64,000 nucleotides of DNA from Bacilli bacterium (GTDB taxonomy: Bacteria > Bacillota_I > Bacilli_A > RFN20 > CAG-826): assembly GCA_035326105.1 (NCBI GenBank), contig DAOKYO010000001.1, forward strand, positions 620,001 to 684,000. The letters are read 5' to 3'. A program made the translations under genes and the position numbers. Shown here piece by piece: positions 34,562 through 43,643 of the stretch. Numbering within the stretch: the stretch's first letter is position 1; every line of letters begins with the position of its first letter. The notes under the pieces are model-generated. The model did not search any database. It was not told where the DNA came from and was given only the letters and a program-made list of their open reading frames with translations.

Positions 34562-37500
34562 AACTATAGCAAGTAACTACTCGCCATACTTTCCAAAAAT
34601 TAAAAAGGCGATAATCATCATTGAAACTTTGCTGGCTTTTTTAATCGGCATTAACTTTTTTAATTATGATAGCTATTTAATGGGACTTCTGGCGGTACTG
34701 CTTTTCTCGCGTTTCTTTTTAACCCGCGACCTTAGATTAACATTCGGTGCGCTTTTGGTGTTCTTCTTTTCTATTTTCATATTCTCCTTTTATACATATC
34801 ATTATGGGCTTGGTTTCTATCCCTTCTTAGCCTATCTAATACTACCCAATCTGCTCTATCAAATTGGTGGAGCCTTTGGTAGAAAAAAACTTCAAAAAGA
34901 ATTGATGTATCTTTTGGTTGCTTATGCGCTTGGAACGCTCTTATTTCTCGGCCTGCAATTTAGTAAATACTTATCTGATTATGGACTAAATCCCTACCTT
35001 TATAGTTCACGCCGATTGTTGGACTTTTGGAGTAAAGGTGCAATTCTCTTATCGCCCACGATGGTCGTTTCCTATATGTTCCCGCTATGCGCTTTACTAC
35101 TCGCATCTCTGTTCAAAGTTAAAAAGAACTTAGTTCCGCTTATCGTTGGATTATTAGGAGTGATCTTATCAATCGCTATGTCGCTAGTATTAAGAACGCG
35201 AACCTTATTCTTCGTTTTACCGTTAGCGATTGCTCTCTATCTGCTTTACTATTTTTACGGTTACGGAAAAACCAGAGTTTTCCGCTTTTTAGCTAGTAGT
35301 TTTCTTGTGTTAATTATATTAGGGTTATTTTTGATTTTGACTATTCACTATAATCTATTTTCGATGCGTGACTATTTAAGCACCCACCCCTTGTTCTCCC
35401 GCTTTATTGCCCTTAACGAATCGAACAGTGAGCGGATTTCTTTCTATCGTATTTTCTTTAACAATTTCCTTTATTATCCATTTGGCGGAATGTCGGGAGT
35501 GGCATTCATCGATAATGGTCATTCAGTACTCTTTCTTTACGCCCATAACGTTTGGTTGGACTTTTATGCTCTAGGGGGCTTTTTGCCCGCATTAGCTTTT
35601 CTTGCCATAACAATATATAGCATCCGTAACGCAGTGCTTGTTATAAAGACTCATAATAAATCCCTTGATCACATTATGGCTTTTCTTTTTGTATCAGGTT
35701 TTTATTTCTTGCTCGAGCCGGTTTTTGAAGGTAATCTCATTTATTTTCTTTGGGTGATGATGGGCCTTGGATTTCTCGAAAGAATGAAGATTATTGCTCA
35801 AAGCCAGCGTGATAAAACTATTTCTATCACTGGTGATTATAAAGTTTTATTTGCCACTAATTTTATATCTGCGCACAATAACTCCTTTCATCAAGAAATG
35901 ATCAGCCAATTTAAGGAGCGCTATCAAGCCATTACTTTCGCTAAATTAGGCTTAGGGCATGAGAATTATGAGCAAGAAAAGGAATATCCGCAAACGACTT
36001 TAATTCATACCAAGGAAGATTTTGCTGCTGCTAAGAAAAAAATATCTGCCGCTCAGGTAATAATATACGGCAACATGCCCTATCGACTAGTGTTTTATTT
36101 AATCCGTCATCATAAGGGCAAACAAATATATCGTTTAGCGGAAAGACGTTACAAAAAAGGCGACTACGAAGTTTACTCTCCCCTACGAGTAGCAGTTGAT
36201 TATCTGATAAATAAATGGCTTGATTTAGCTCAAGTTCGAGTGTTGTCTTTATCCGCCTATACGGCCTTTGATAATGACTTAAATGACTTTGCTCTTAATC
36301 GAACTTATCAATGGACATATTTTGCTCCGCTGGCTTCAGAAGATGTCGTCCAGCGTCATTGGAATGAAAAAGAAAAGCCCCACACCTTTAAATTAGTTTG
36401 GGTTTCACGTTTGGTTGATTTTAAGCATCCGCAACTGGCCATTGAGTTAGCTCATGCCCTAAAGTTGAAAAAATATAATTTTTCACTGACCATTATCGGC
36501 GGAGGCAACGAAGAAGAGCAGAGGAATTTAAATCAGTTAATCGACCAATATCACTTAGGTGCCCAAGTGGAATTAACCGGATTCTTAAATCACGATGAAA
36601 CGATTGAGCGCATTCGTAAAAGTGATATTCTTCTTTCTACATCTGATCGCGAGGAAGGATTTGGAGTATCAATAGCGGAAGCGATGGCTAATGGAGCGAT
36701 GGTGGTCAGTTCCTATCTTTCAGGAGCGGCCCCCTTTCTTATTGAGCATAAAAACCAGGGACTGCTATTTGACTACCCAAGAACTGATGATCTTATAAAT
36801 AAAGTAACATACCTGCTAGACAATCCCAATCTCATATTGGATATGAGCAAGCGAAGTTATGCTTTTTATAAAGAAAACTACGACGTAGGTTTAGGAGTAA
36901 GAAAGCTTAAGGGATTAATTGAACATAAAGAAAATTTATCTTCTGGTGAAAGCCACCTTTTATCCCAATGCCAAATCATAAGTGAAGTTGAAGTTCGTAA
37001 CAAAATGATCGAAGGCGACCAAGAGCTTATTTCACCCCCAAAAGTAACGGCTTTTAATAAAAAAGCGCATACTCTACGTTTTCATGGTTTGGTTTCTTAT
37101 CTTTCGGTTTTATTGATTGCACTGATCAGTTTTTTCTACACCCCATGGTTAATCAATACACTCGGTCAATCATCCTATGCGATATACTCACTGTCATTTT
37201 CGCTTGTTGCTATCTTTACCTTTGATTTTGGCATCGGAACTACCGTATCCACGTTGATTGCAAAATTTAGAGCAACACGCAGTGAAAAGGAGGCGAACGA
37301 GGTAACTGGATTGGCCATAAAAATCACTTTAATTTTAGCCCTAGTATTTACAGTGCTTTTACTAGGTTTATATTTTTCGCTCGAATATTTATTTACTAGT
37401 CTCGCATACGATGAGTTGGTGGCTTTAAGGATGGTCTATGTAATCTTTGCCATTTATTCTTTGATTACCCTTCAATTTATCCCTTTTAATGGAGTCATTA

Positions 37501-38642
37501 TTGGTAACGAAGAATATGCCAGTCTAAAGACTATAGCCCTTTTCTTTAAGGCGCTTAGTGTTGTTGGTATTGTTATAGCCTTATCAATAAAAGTAGATCT
37601 TTATCTTTTCGCCCTAATTTTTGCTCTTGGCAATGTGGCGGAAGCGATTACTAAATATTTATATGCAAAACGAAAAAAACTATTGGGGATACATCCACGT
37701 TTTAAAATTGAAGCAAAATTAAAACGTAAATTTTTATCATTAATGGCGTTGGCAGCAATTGAAGGCTTAGCGGCTCGCTTGATTCTTAACCTTGAGCCGA
37801 CCATATTAGCCTATTTTGGAGGGACGATTCCGGTCGCCGTCTTCGCCCTTGCCTCGGCAATTGAAGGCTATGTCTATTATTTCTCGGATGCGCTTAATGG
37901 TCTCTTTCTCCCTCATCTGGCCAAAATGAATAGAAATAAAGCCAGCAGTGAAGACAAAACTAATTTAATGATTAAAGTTGGCCGGTATGAGTTAATTGTT
38001 ATGGGGTTAATAATTTTTGGTATAACGGTTTTTGGAAATGATTTTATTCTCCATATTTGGAAAATCGGCGCTTCCAATGGGGAAGATTATTCGCAAGCGA
38101 CGCTTGTACTGATTCTTCTAATCCTACCGGGGCTTATAACTTACACGCAGGAAATCGGTAATTCGCTCTTGCTCATTGAAAACAAAACAAAGTACTTTGC
38201 TTACTCTTCCATTGTTGCGGCCAGTATTTCAATTGGCTTATCTATTATTCTTGGGGCACTTTTCCCAAATTATGTTCTCTTATTAGGGGCAATTTCGATT
38301 TTTGTTGGTAAGATTGTAGGCTATGGGATAGTGCGTAATTATTACTTTCATAAACATCTTGGACTTGATGTTAAAATGTTTTTTAAAAAGACTCATTTAG
38401 CAATTTTGCCGGGTCAGATAATCTTCTTGGGTGTGTCGGTATTTATCTTCTTTTTACTTCCCCAGGCCGATACAATATGGTTTTTAGCCAAAGTGTTTTT
38501 TGCCATCATTGCGTATTTACTAATCACCTACAATCTACTTATGAATAAAGCAGAAAAAGCGATTTTTATTCCAATAATAAATAGAATTAATCAATATAGC
38601 GACTATGAAAAAATGATAGCGAAGGATAAAATAGCATTATGA
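34551..38642 (+). CDS. Trifunctional fusion: Wzy-type polymerase, GT4 glycosyltransferase, Wzx-type flippase
   Basis: One open frame of 1363 residues combines three activities of the Wzx/Wzy pathway. Residues about 15-415 form 10-12 membrane helices with the polymerase/ligase landmark HNVWLDFYALGG near 332-343. Residues about 425-795 are a GT-B glycosyltransferase with LVWVSRLVDFKHP, IIGGG and the E-x7-E motif (Glu702 and Glu710 in EGFGVSIAEAMANG). After a polar linker (about 795-840), residues 845-1363 form 12-14 helices of a polysaccharide flippase (TPWLINTLG, YAIYSLSFSLVAIFTFDFGIG). No stop or frame break interrupts it. The ATG at 34551 has GAGAG nine bases upstream; an ATG at 34527 is the alternative. 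It overlaps the lipoprotein gene upstream and the next GT gene by 4 bases. Cellular role: build, flip and polymerise polysaccharide B. Confidence 0.9.
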   Translation: MSLKTIASNYSPYFPKIKKAIIIIETLLAFLIGINFFNYDSYLMGLLAVLLFSRFFLTRDLRLTFGALLVFFFSIFIFSFYTYHYGLGFYPFLAYLILPNLLYQIGGAFGRKKLQKELMYLLVAYALGTLLFLGLQFSKYLSDYGLNPYLYSSRRLLDFWSKGAILLSPTMVVSYMFPLCALLLASLFKVKKNLVPLIVGLLGVILSIAMSLVLRTRTLFFVLPLAIALYLLYYFYGYGKTRVFRFLASSFLVLIILGLFLILTIHYNLFSMRDYLSTHPLFSRFIALNESNSERISFYRIFFNNFLYYPFGGMSGVAFIDNGHSVLFLYAHNVWLDFYALGGFLPALAFLAITIYSIRNAVLVIKTHNKSLDHIMAFLFVSGFYFLLEPVFEGNLIYFLWVMMGLGFLERMKIIAQSQRDKTISITGDYKVLFATNFISAHNNSFHQEMISQFKERYQAITFAKLGLGHENYEQEKEYPQTTLIHTKEDFAAAKKKISAAQVIIYGNMPYRLVFYLIRHHKGKQIYRLAERRYKKGDYEVYSPLRVAVDYLINKWLDLAQVRVLSLSAYTAFDNDLNDFALNRTYQWTYFAPLASEDVVQRHWNEKEKPHTFKLVWVSRLVDFKHPQLAIELAHALKLKKYNFSLTIIGGGNEEEQRNLNQLIDQYHLGAQVELTGFLNHDETIERIRKSDILLSTSDREEGFGVSIAEAMANGAMVVSSYLSGAAPFLIEHKNQGLLFDYPRTDDLINKVTYLLDNPNLILDMSKRSYAFYKENYDVGLGVRKLKGLIEHKENLSSGESHLLSQCQIISEVEVRNKMIEGDQELISPPKVTAFNKKAHTLRFHGLVSYLSVLLIALISFFYTPWLINTLGQSSYAIYSLSFSLVAIFTFDFGIGTTVSTLIAKFRATRSEKEANEVTGLAIKITLILALVFTVLLLGLYFSLEYLFTSLAYDELVALRMVYVIFAIYSLITLQFIPFNGVIIGNEEYASLKTIALFFKALSVVGIVIALSIKVDLYLFALIFALGNVAEAITKYLYAKRKKLLGIHPRFKIEAKLKRKFLSLMALAAIEGLAARLILNLEPTILAYFGGTIPVAVFALASAIEGYVYYFSDALNGLFLPHLAKMNRNKASSEDKTNLMIKVGRYELIVMGLIIFGITVFGNDFILHIWKIGASNGEDYSQATLVLILLILPGLITYTQEIGNSLLLIENKTKYFAYSSIVAASISIGLSIILGALFPNYVLLLGAISIFVGKIVGYGIVRNYYFHKHLGLDVKMFFKKTHLAILPGQIIFLGVSVFIFFLLPQADTIWFLAKVFFAIIAYLLITYNLLMNKAEKAIFIPIINRINQYSDYEKMIAKDKIAL

Positions 38643-39829
38643 AAATAGCTTTCATCAATTCTTTTTATCATAGCGGAAGCACCGGCGATATTGTTTTTGA
38701 ATTGGCGCAGTATTGTCGTCAGCAAGGACATGAAGTCAAGGTTTTCTATGGACGCGGCCAAAAGGTTGATAAGCAAGAGGCCATTAAAATTGAAGGAATT
38801 ACTTCACTGTTATGGCATAAGACTATGGCTTTTCTGTTTGACAAAGAAGGGGCTTATTCGCGTTTAGCCACAAAGCGCTTAGTTAACGAGTTAAAGGTTT
38901 TCCATCCCGACGTGGTTAATATTCATAATCTTCACGGTCATTATTTATCATATTCATTACTATTTGCTTACTTTCAAGAAGAAAAGATTAAAGTTATTTG
39001 GACGCTTCATGATAGTTGGGCTTTTACTGGTCATTGCCCTTTTCCTGATACTTATCAATGTGCGAAGTATAAAACCGCCTGTTATCAATGCCCGGGACGC
39101 AGGGATTACCCGGCATCTTTCATCGACCGTTCAAAGCAGAATTATCTTTTAAAAAAACAAATATTTACGCGTGCGCTGCGACTTCATTTCATCTGCCCTT
39201 CAAATTATATGCAAGGACAACTAAAGTCATCATTTTTAAGCGCATATCCGAGTTCGGTCATCCATAACGGCATAAGTAGTCAGGTCCCGTTGCTTCATAA
39301 AAAGGAAGTTTCTTTCGAGAAGCCCATTACAACCATCCTCGCTATTGCCAATGTCTGGGATTTTCGCAAGAACATAAAGGACATCAATCATCTGGCGAGC
39401 CTTTTAAATGCGGACCAAGAAATTATTTTAGTCGGAAAAATTAAGGGCAATATTAATATTGATCGGCGGGTAAAAACGATTGGCTTTATCGCCGATAAGG
39501 AAGAAATAAAGCATTTATATCGTTCATCTAGCGTAGTTTTTAACCCCAGTATCGGTGACAACTTCCCCTCGATAAATCTAGAGGCCCTCGCAAATGGAAC
39601 CCCGATAATTGCTTATGATGTGGGAGGCAATAAGGAAATTATAAATGAGCATAATGGCCTTTTGCTTCAAAGTAGTGATCCACTTCGTTTTGAAAAAATG
39701 CTAACTTTTATAAGCAATCAACTTTTTTTAATGCGTGATCATATATCCCTTGATACCAAATTTAGTGTTGATAATTTTTGCAAAAACTATCTAGCCTATT
39801 TTAATCAAGTTATGGAGGAAAAAAGATGA
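38639..39829 (+). CDS. Family 4 glycosyltransferase (colanic-acid WcaC-like)
   Basis: A retaining GT-B enzyme of 396 residues. The N-terminal domain has SGSTGDI, NIHNLHGHY, WTLHDSWAFTGHC and a Cys-rich CPFPDTYQCAKYKTACYQCPG segment, the pattern of the WcaC/WcaL-like enzymes in colanic-acid-type clusters, which may bind metal. The C-terminal domain has GDNFPSINLEALANGTP in the donor site. It overlaps the fusion gene by 4 bases and the CapF-like gene by 4 bases. Confidence 0.9.
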   Translation: MKIAFINSFYHSGSTGDIVFELAQYCRQQGHEVKVFYGRGQKVDKQEAIKIEGITSLLWHKTMAFLFDKEGAYSRLATKRLVNELKVFHPDVVNIHNLHGHYLSYSLLFAYFQEEKIKVIWTLHDSWAFTGHCPFPDTYQCAKYKTACYQCPGRRDYPASFIDRSKQNYLLKKQIFTRALRLHFICPSNYMQGQLKSSFLSAYPSSVIHNGISSQVPLLHKKEVSFEKPITTILAIANVWDFRKNIKDINHLASLLNADQEIILVGKIKGNINIDRRVKTIGFIADKEEIKHLYRSSSVVFNPSIGDNFPSINLEALANGTPIIAYDVGGNKEIINEHNGLLLQSSDPLRFEKMLTFISNQLFLMRDHISLDTKFSVDNFCKNYLAYFNQVMEEKR

Positions 39830-40938
39830 GCAAATATCTTCTTATTGGCGGCGGTGGATTTATCGGAATTAATTTTGCTGCCTATCTCAAAGGAAAAGGG
39901 CATCAAGTTTTTGTTTTTCACCATAACGATGATTTAACAAAGCTTCCTCTTTTAATTGATAAAAGTGATTTTATCTTTTTACTGGCAGGGGTTAATCGAC
40001 CGGAGCAAGGAAATTTTAGCGACAATAAAACCTTTGCCGAATCAGTGGTTAAGGCGCTAAAACAGACATCGATGAGGATTCCACTTTTGTTTGCTTCCTC
40101 TTTACAGGCGGATGATATCCATAGTGAATATGGAAAGAGCAAGAAAGAAGCGGAAGATGTTCTAAAAAGTTTCTTTGAAATGAGTGGCTATCCAATCTAT
40201 ATTTTGCGCTTGCCAAATATTTTTGGAAAATGGGCAAAGATAAATCATCATTCAGTTGTCGCTACTTTTTCCGATTGCATTATCCGTGAAATAAAGCCGC
40301 CTTTTATCAATAAACAAGAAGTTAAAACTTACCTTTATATTGATGATTTAATAGATTTATTTATGGAATATAGTGAAAACAAACATCGTGATGAATTAGG
40401 AAAGACTAGCTCAATCGAAAAGGGTGTACCTTTAACCGCAGATGAACTGTTTTCCCGTCTAGAAAACATATATAAAATGTATAAACTTAACACGTTGATT
40501 GGGGATTATAGTAACCATTTTGATGTAAGCCTCTTAGCTACTTTGTTAAGTTATATTCCTTTTGCAATGTGGGAGCATTCTATCCAAACACATAGCGATA
40601 ATCGGGGTAGTTTCATGGAACTAGTTAAAGCTCCGATTGGTGGACAGTTCGCTCTTAATGTCGTTAATCCGTATCAAACTAAAGGCAATCACTACCATAT
40701 GAGCAAGTGGGAACGTTTTATTATTCTTAAAGGAAAAGGGAGAATAGAAGTTAAAAATGTTATAAATAATGCCTTTTTTTCTTTCAATCTAGATGAAAGC
40801 AAGAAGCAGATGATCGATATTATGCCTGGCTTTTCCCATAGATTAATTAACGATTCTTCATCGCCGCTTATGGTTCTTATTTATGCCAGCAGATTGTACG
40901 ATGAGAGCAATCTAGACACTTATATAGATAATGAATGA
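39826..40938 (+). CDS. capF: CapF-like SDR-cupin enzyme of UDP-L-FucNAc synthesis
   Basis: Second step to UDP-N-acetyl-L-fucosamine: reduction at C4 of the 4-keto sugar made by CapE. The 370-residue architecture is the diagnostic two-domain form: SDR domain about 1-245 (GGGGFIG 8-14, SSLQADDIHSEYGKSKKEAE) and a cupin domain about 250-370 with metal ligands in KGNHYHMSKWERF and PGFSHRLIN. It is separated from its partners CapG and CapE by the Wzz gene. It overlaps the preceding GT gene by 4 bases. Confidence 0.9.
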   Translation: MSKYLLIGGGGFIGINFAAYLKGKGHQVFVFHHNDDLTKLPLLIDKSDFIFLLAGVNRPEQGNFSDNKTFAESVVKALKQTSMRIPLLFASSLQADDIHSEYGKSKKEAEDVLKSFFEMSGYPIYILRLPNIFGKWAKINHHSVVATFSDCIIREIKPPFINKQEVKTYLYIDDLIDLFMEYSENKHRDELGKTSSIEKGVPLTADELFSRLENIYKMYKLNTLIGDYSNHFDVSLLATLLSYIPFAMWEHSIQTHSDNRGSFMELVKAPIGGQFALNVVNPYQTKGNHYHMSKWERFIILKGKGRIEVKNVINNAFFSFNLDESKKQMIDIMPGFSHRLINDSSSPLMVLIYASRLYDESNLDTYIDNE

Positions 40939-41010
40939 AAGAATGCTTTATAGAAAAAGTTAGATTTGTTGTGCAAATGATAAAATATCTTAATGTTTTT
41001 AAGTATAAAT

Positions 41011-41032
41011 GGTAAAATACCTTTGGTATAGT
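41011..41032 (+). promoter_or_regulatory. Tandem extended -10 elements before the Wzz gene
   Basis: TGGTAAAAT (41010-41018) and TGGTATAGT (41024-41032) are two TG-n -10 elements 14 bases apart, 20-40 bases before the ATG at 41053. They may be alternative start points. The first matches the element before glmS and pathway A. Confidence 0.5.
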
Positions 41033-41052
41033 TTTTATAACGGGAGAATAAT

Positions 41053-42351
41053 ATGATGGAAAACGGGCTTATTGGCGAAGAAAATAGAGGCCTTTCGGTA
41101 GGCGAACTTTTTCGTATTTTTTGGCGTAATTTATGGAAGATAATTGTCGTAACCTTAATTGGCGTTATAGCTGGAGTTACTTACTCAAGTGGGGTTATGA
41201 CTCCAAGGTATACTGCGACAGGATATTTGACATACAAAAATACAATCAGTGCGGAAATTGCGAGTACTTTGAATTCAACATTTAAATCTTCGGTTGTAGC
41301 TGAACGAGTGGTGGAAAATTTAGAAATAACATTTGCCAGCGGAAAAGCCATTACCGCACAAGATATAACTGGTGGTATTTCTTCAAATGCTGTGGCAAGT
41401 AGTTCACGTACTTATGCGGTTACTTTTTCGTCAAGTGACCCTTCAATTGTTGTCAAAGTTATTAATGAGACGATGGATACGTATACCGATTTTCTTTCCA
41501 ATAATGATTCCTTTAGTGCAATTGCTCCTAATGTTTCCATTTATCAAAGAGCTTCATCCTATGCTTACACGGGAACTTCCAAGAAAATTGTTGTGCTGGC
41601 TTTTACTTTGGCGTTTTTTGTGATATCAACATTTATCTTTGCCTACATTGATATTGATAAAGGCGTTATTCGTAGTAAAAGTGACGTTTTTGATTTTGGT
41701 CTACGAGAAATTTTCTTATTAAAGAGCGATGAGAAAAAGCAATCGCTTAAAGAGTTCTTTTCTCTTCAAACACTAAAAGATTTATTTAAACCGAAAACAA
41801 AGGGACCTTATCAAGCTGATTCTGTTCTTGAACTTCAAAATTTTATTGATGGATCAATTCTTTCTAAACAAGTAAGAACGATTTTGCTCTCGCAGATAAA
41901 ACCTAATTACTTGGGAGTTCATTTAGCCAGCGATTTAGCAAAAGTTTATGCTTTAAATGGAAAGAAAACTCTTATTATTGATACCGCCAATGAAGTTAAA
42001 AATCATTCTTCCGATATCGTTAGCCTGGCTGAAGGAAGTGCAAAAGAGATTGCAAGTGAAAATGGAGTTGCGTACATTAGTATGCCGGATAGCCCTTATT
42101 TGATTGACAGTCTTAAATCGCAAAAAGTTGACAGTTACATTATCAAACTGATTTCGGAATTTGATTATATAATTATTAATACGAACAACGTAGTTAATGA
42201 TAGTATTCCTCTTCTTCTTGGCAAATATGCTGATGCGATTGTTTTACCGGTTGTTGCTGGAGTTGATAATAAAAAGCAGTTTACTGAATCATTTAACCGG
42301 CTGGCAACGATTAAGGAAAATGCATTGCCGATTACAGTTTTAGTTAAATAG
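41053..42351 (+). CDS. Wzz chain-length protein fused to a degenerate BY-kinase domain
   Basis: Controls polymer length or export. Of 432 residues, about 15-200 form a Wzz domain: helix 1 about 27-47, an extracytoplasmic region, and helix 2 about 178-198. Residues about 255-432 have the fold order of bacterial tyrosine kinases (VRTILLSQ..., KTLIID, FDYIIIN, AIVLPV, plus a closing VLVK strand). The Walker A glycine/lysine loop is replaced by SQIKPNYLGVHLA (280-292), the Walker B Asp of FDYIIID is Asn (IIINT 373-377), and there is no C-terminal tyrosine cluster. It is therefore very likely catalytically dead, perhaps a structural clamp for the polymerase. GGGAG precedes the ATG. Confidence 0.85.
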   Translation: MMENGLIGEENRGLSVGELFRIFWRNLWKIIVVTLIGVIAGVTYSSGVMTPRYTATGYLTYKNTISAEIASTLNSTFKSSVVAERVVENLEITFASGKAITAQDITGGISSNAVASSSRTYAVTFSSSDPSIVVKVINETMDTYTDFLSNNDSFSAIAPNVSIYQRASSYAYTGTSKKIVVLAFTLAFFVISTFIFAYIDIDKGVIRSKSDVFDFGLREIFLLKSDEKKQSLKEFFSLQTLKDLFKPKTKGPYQADSVLELQNFIDGSILSKQVRTILLSQIKPNYLGVHLASDLAKVYALNGKKTLIIDTANEVKNHSSDIVSLAEGSAKEIASENGVAYISMPDSPYLIDSLKSQKVDSYIIKLISEFDYIIINTNNVVNDSIPLLLGKYADAIVLPVVAGVDNKKQFTESFNRLATIKENALPITVLVK

Positions 42352-42374
42352 GGGTAATTTAAAAAATAATAACG

Positions 42375-42413
42375 ACAGACTGCAGGGATAGATAAAGTGC
42401 GGTCTGTTTTTAT
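42375..42413 (+). terminator. Terminator after the Wzz gene
   Basis: ACAGACTGCA (42375-42384) pairs with TGCGGTCTGT (42398-42407), one T-G pair, followed by a T-rich tract. Confidence 0.82.
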
Positions 42414-42449
42414 TAAAAAAGCATATTTGTCTGTATTTTTAATAAAATT

Positions 42450-42478
42450 AAGACAATTCACGATTTTATGCTTATAAT
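42450..42478 (+). promoter_or_regulatory. Promoter of the capG-capE-GT-priming transferase operon
   Basis: AAGACA (42450-42455) and TATAAT (42473-42478), spacing 17, lie 30 bases before the ATG of the CapG-like gene. AAGGAG serves as ribosome binding site. Together with the terminator just upstream this makes 42508-46453 its own transcription unit. Confidence 0.6.
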
Positions 42479-42507
42479 TTAGATGTATTTTCTAAGGAGC
42501 AAAAGTA

Positions 42508-43629
42508 ATGCCCAAAAAATTTAAATTAATGACTATCATCGGAACTCGTCCGGAGATAATTCGCCTTTCCCAAATAATTAAAAAAGCGGATATGTTTTTT
42601 GACCATATTTTGGTTCATACCGGACAAAACTATGATCATCGTTTAAAAGATATCTTTTTTGAGGATTTGAATTTAAGAACGCCCGATTATTTTCTGGAAA
42701 TTAATAAAGAAAACTTGGGTACGAATATTGGAAGCATCATCGCTTCAGCTTATGAGGTTATGGAAAAAGAAAAGCCAGATGCAGTGCTGATTTTAGGTGA
42801 TACGAATAGTGCTCTTTCCTCCATAATTGCTAAAAGACTGCACATCCCCCTTTTTCATATGGAAGCGGGAAATAGAACGGTGGATTGGAATGTCCCGGAA
42901 ATGACTAATCGAATGATTGTAGATCATATTAGTGACATAAATCTTCCATACACAGAAAGAGCACGGAGAAACCTAATCCACGAAGGAATAGATGATCGTT
43001 ATATTTTCGTTGTTGGTTCGCCAATGGCGGAGGTCATAAATTCCATGCGGGATAAAATCTCTCATAGTGCTGTTTTATCTTCCTTAAATATAGAAAAAGG
43101 CGCGTATTTTCTTTTTGACTTTCATCGGGAAGAAAATGTTGATGATGCTAAAACTCTTGATGGAGTTGTCGCTTCAATCGAGGCGGTTGCTACAAAATAT
43201 CAACTACCCATTATTGTTTCTCTTCACCCTCGAACGCGGAAAAAAATTGATTTAACCGCAAAAGTGTTTTCTAATCCTTTAATAAAAATTATCGAACCAT
43301 TATCTTTTAGCGATTATACCTCTCTTGAAATGGATGCCAAAGCGGTTATTAGTGATAGTGGTACTTTGGCAGAAGAAGCTGGTCTACTGCATTTTCGGGG
43401 AGTATTAATGCGGACCAGTAATGAGCGACAAGAAGCGGAAGAAGCCGGGACAATTGTATTGGGTGGAAATACTCCAGATTCAATACTTTTGGCACTGGAT
43501 ATGATATTGCATAAGGAGTCGGATTTTGATTTACCAAATGAATACGATTATAAAGATGTATCTTCACGAGTTATAAGTTTAATACCGCATTATACGCGAG
43601 TAATCAACAAGCATATATATCATAAATAG
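42508..43629 (+). CDS. capG: CapG-like UDP-N-acetylhexosamine 2-epimerase (UDP-L-FucNAc synthase)
   Basis: Last step to UDP-N-acetyl-L-fucosamine. 373 residues with the GT-B-like fold of the WecB/MnaA superfamily: TIIGTRPEIIRLS (9-21), LVHTGQNYD, ILGDTNSALS, FHMEAGNRTVDWNVPEMTNRMIVDHISD and the C-terminal SDSGTLAEEAG. The GNR-x-DWNVPE stretch and the presence of CapE and CapF homologues favour the fucosamine branch over plain WecB (UDP-ManNAc). The stop is 14 bases before capE. Confidence 0.88.
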   Translation: MPKKFKLMTIIGTRPEIIRLSQIIKKADMFFDHILVHTGQNYDHRLKDIFFEDLNLRTPDYFLEINKENLGTNIGSIIASAYEVMEKEKPDAVLILGDTNSALSSIIAKRLHIPLFHMEAGNRTVDWNVPEMTNRMIVDHISDINLPYTERARRNLIHEGIDDRYIFVVGSPMAEVINSMRDKISHSAVLSSLNIEKGAYFLFDFHREENVDDAKTLDGVVASIEAVATKYQLPIIVSLHPRTRKKIDLTAKVFSNPLIKIIEPLSFSDYTSLEMDAKAVISDSGTLAEEAGLLHFRGVLMRTSNERQEAEEAGTIVLGGNTPDSILLALDMILHKESDFDLPNEYDYKDVSSRVISLIPHYTRVINKHIYHK

Positions 43630-43643
43630 AAGCGAGGTCCTAT

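Noticed and set aside
34527..38642. The polymerase-GT-flippase fusion as a frameshift or assembly artefact
   Set aside because: The frame is continuous through both junctions with ordinary codon use and a polar linker, and no extra start with a good ribosome binding site was noticed at the junctions.
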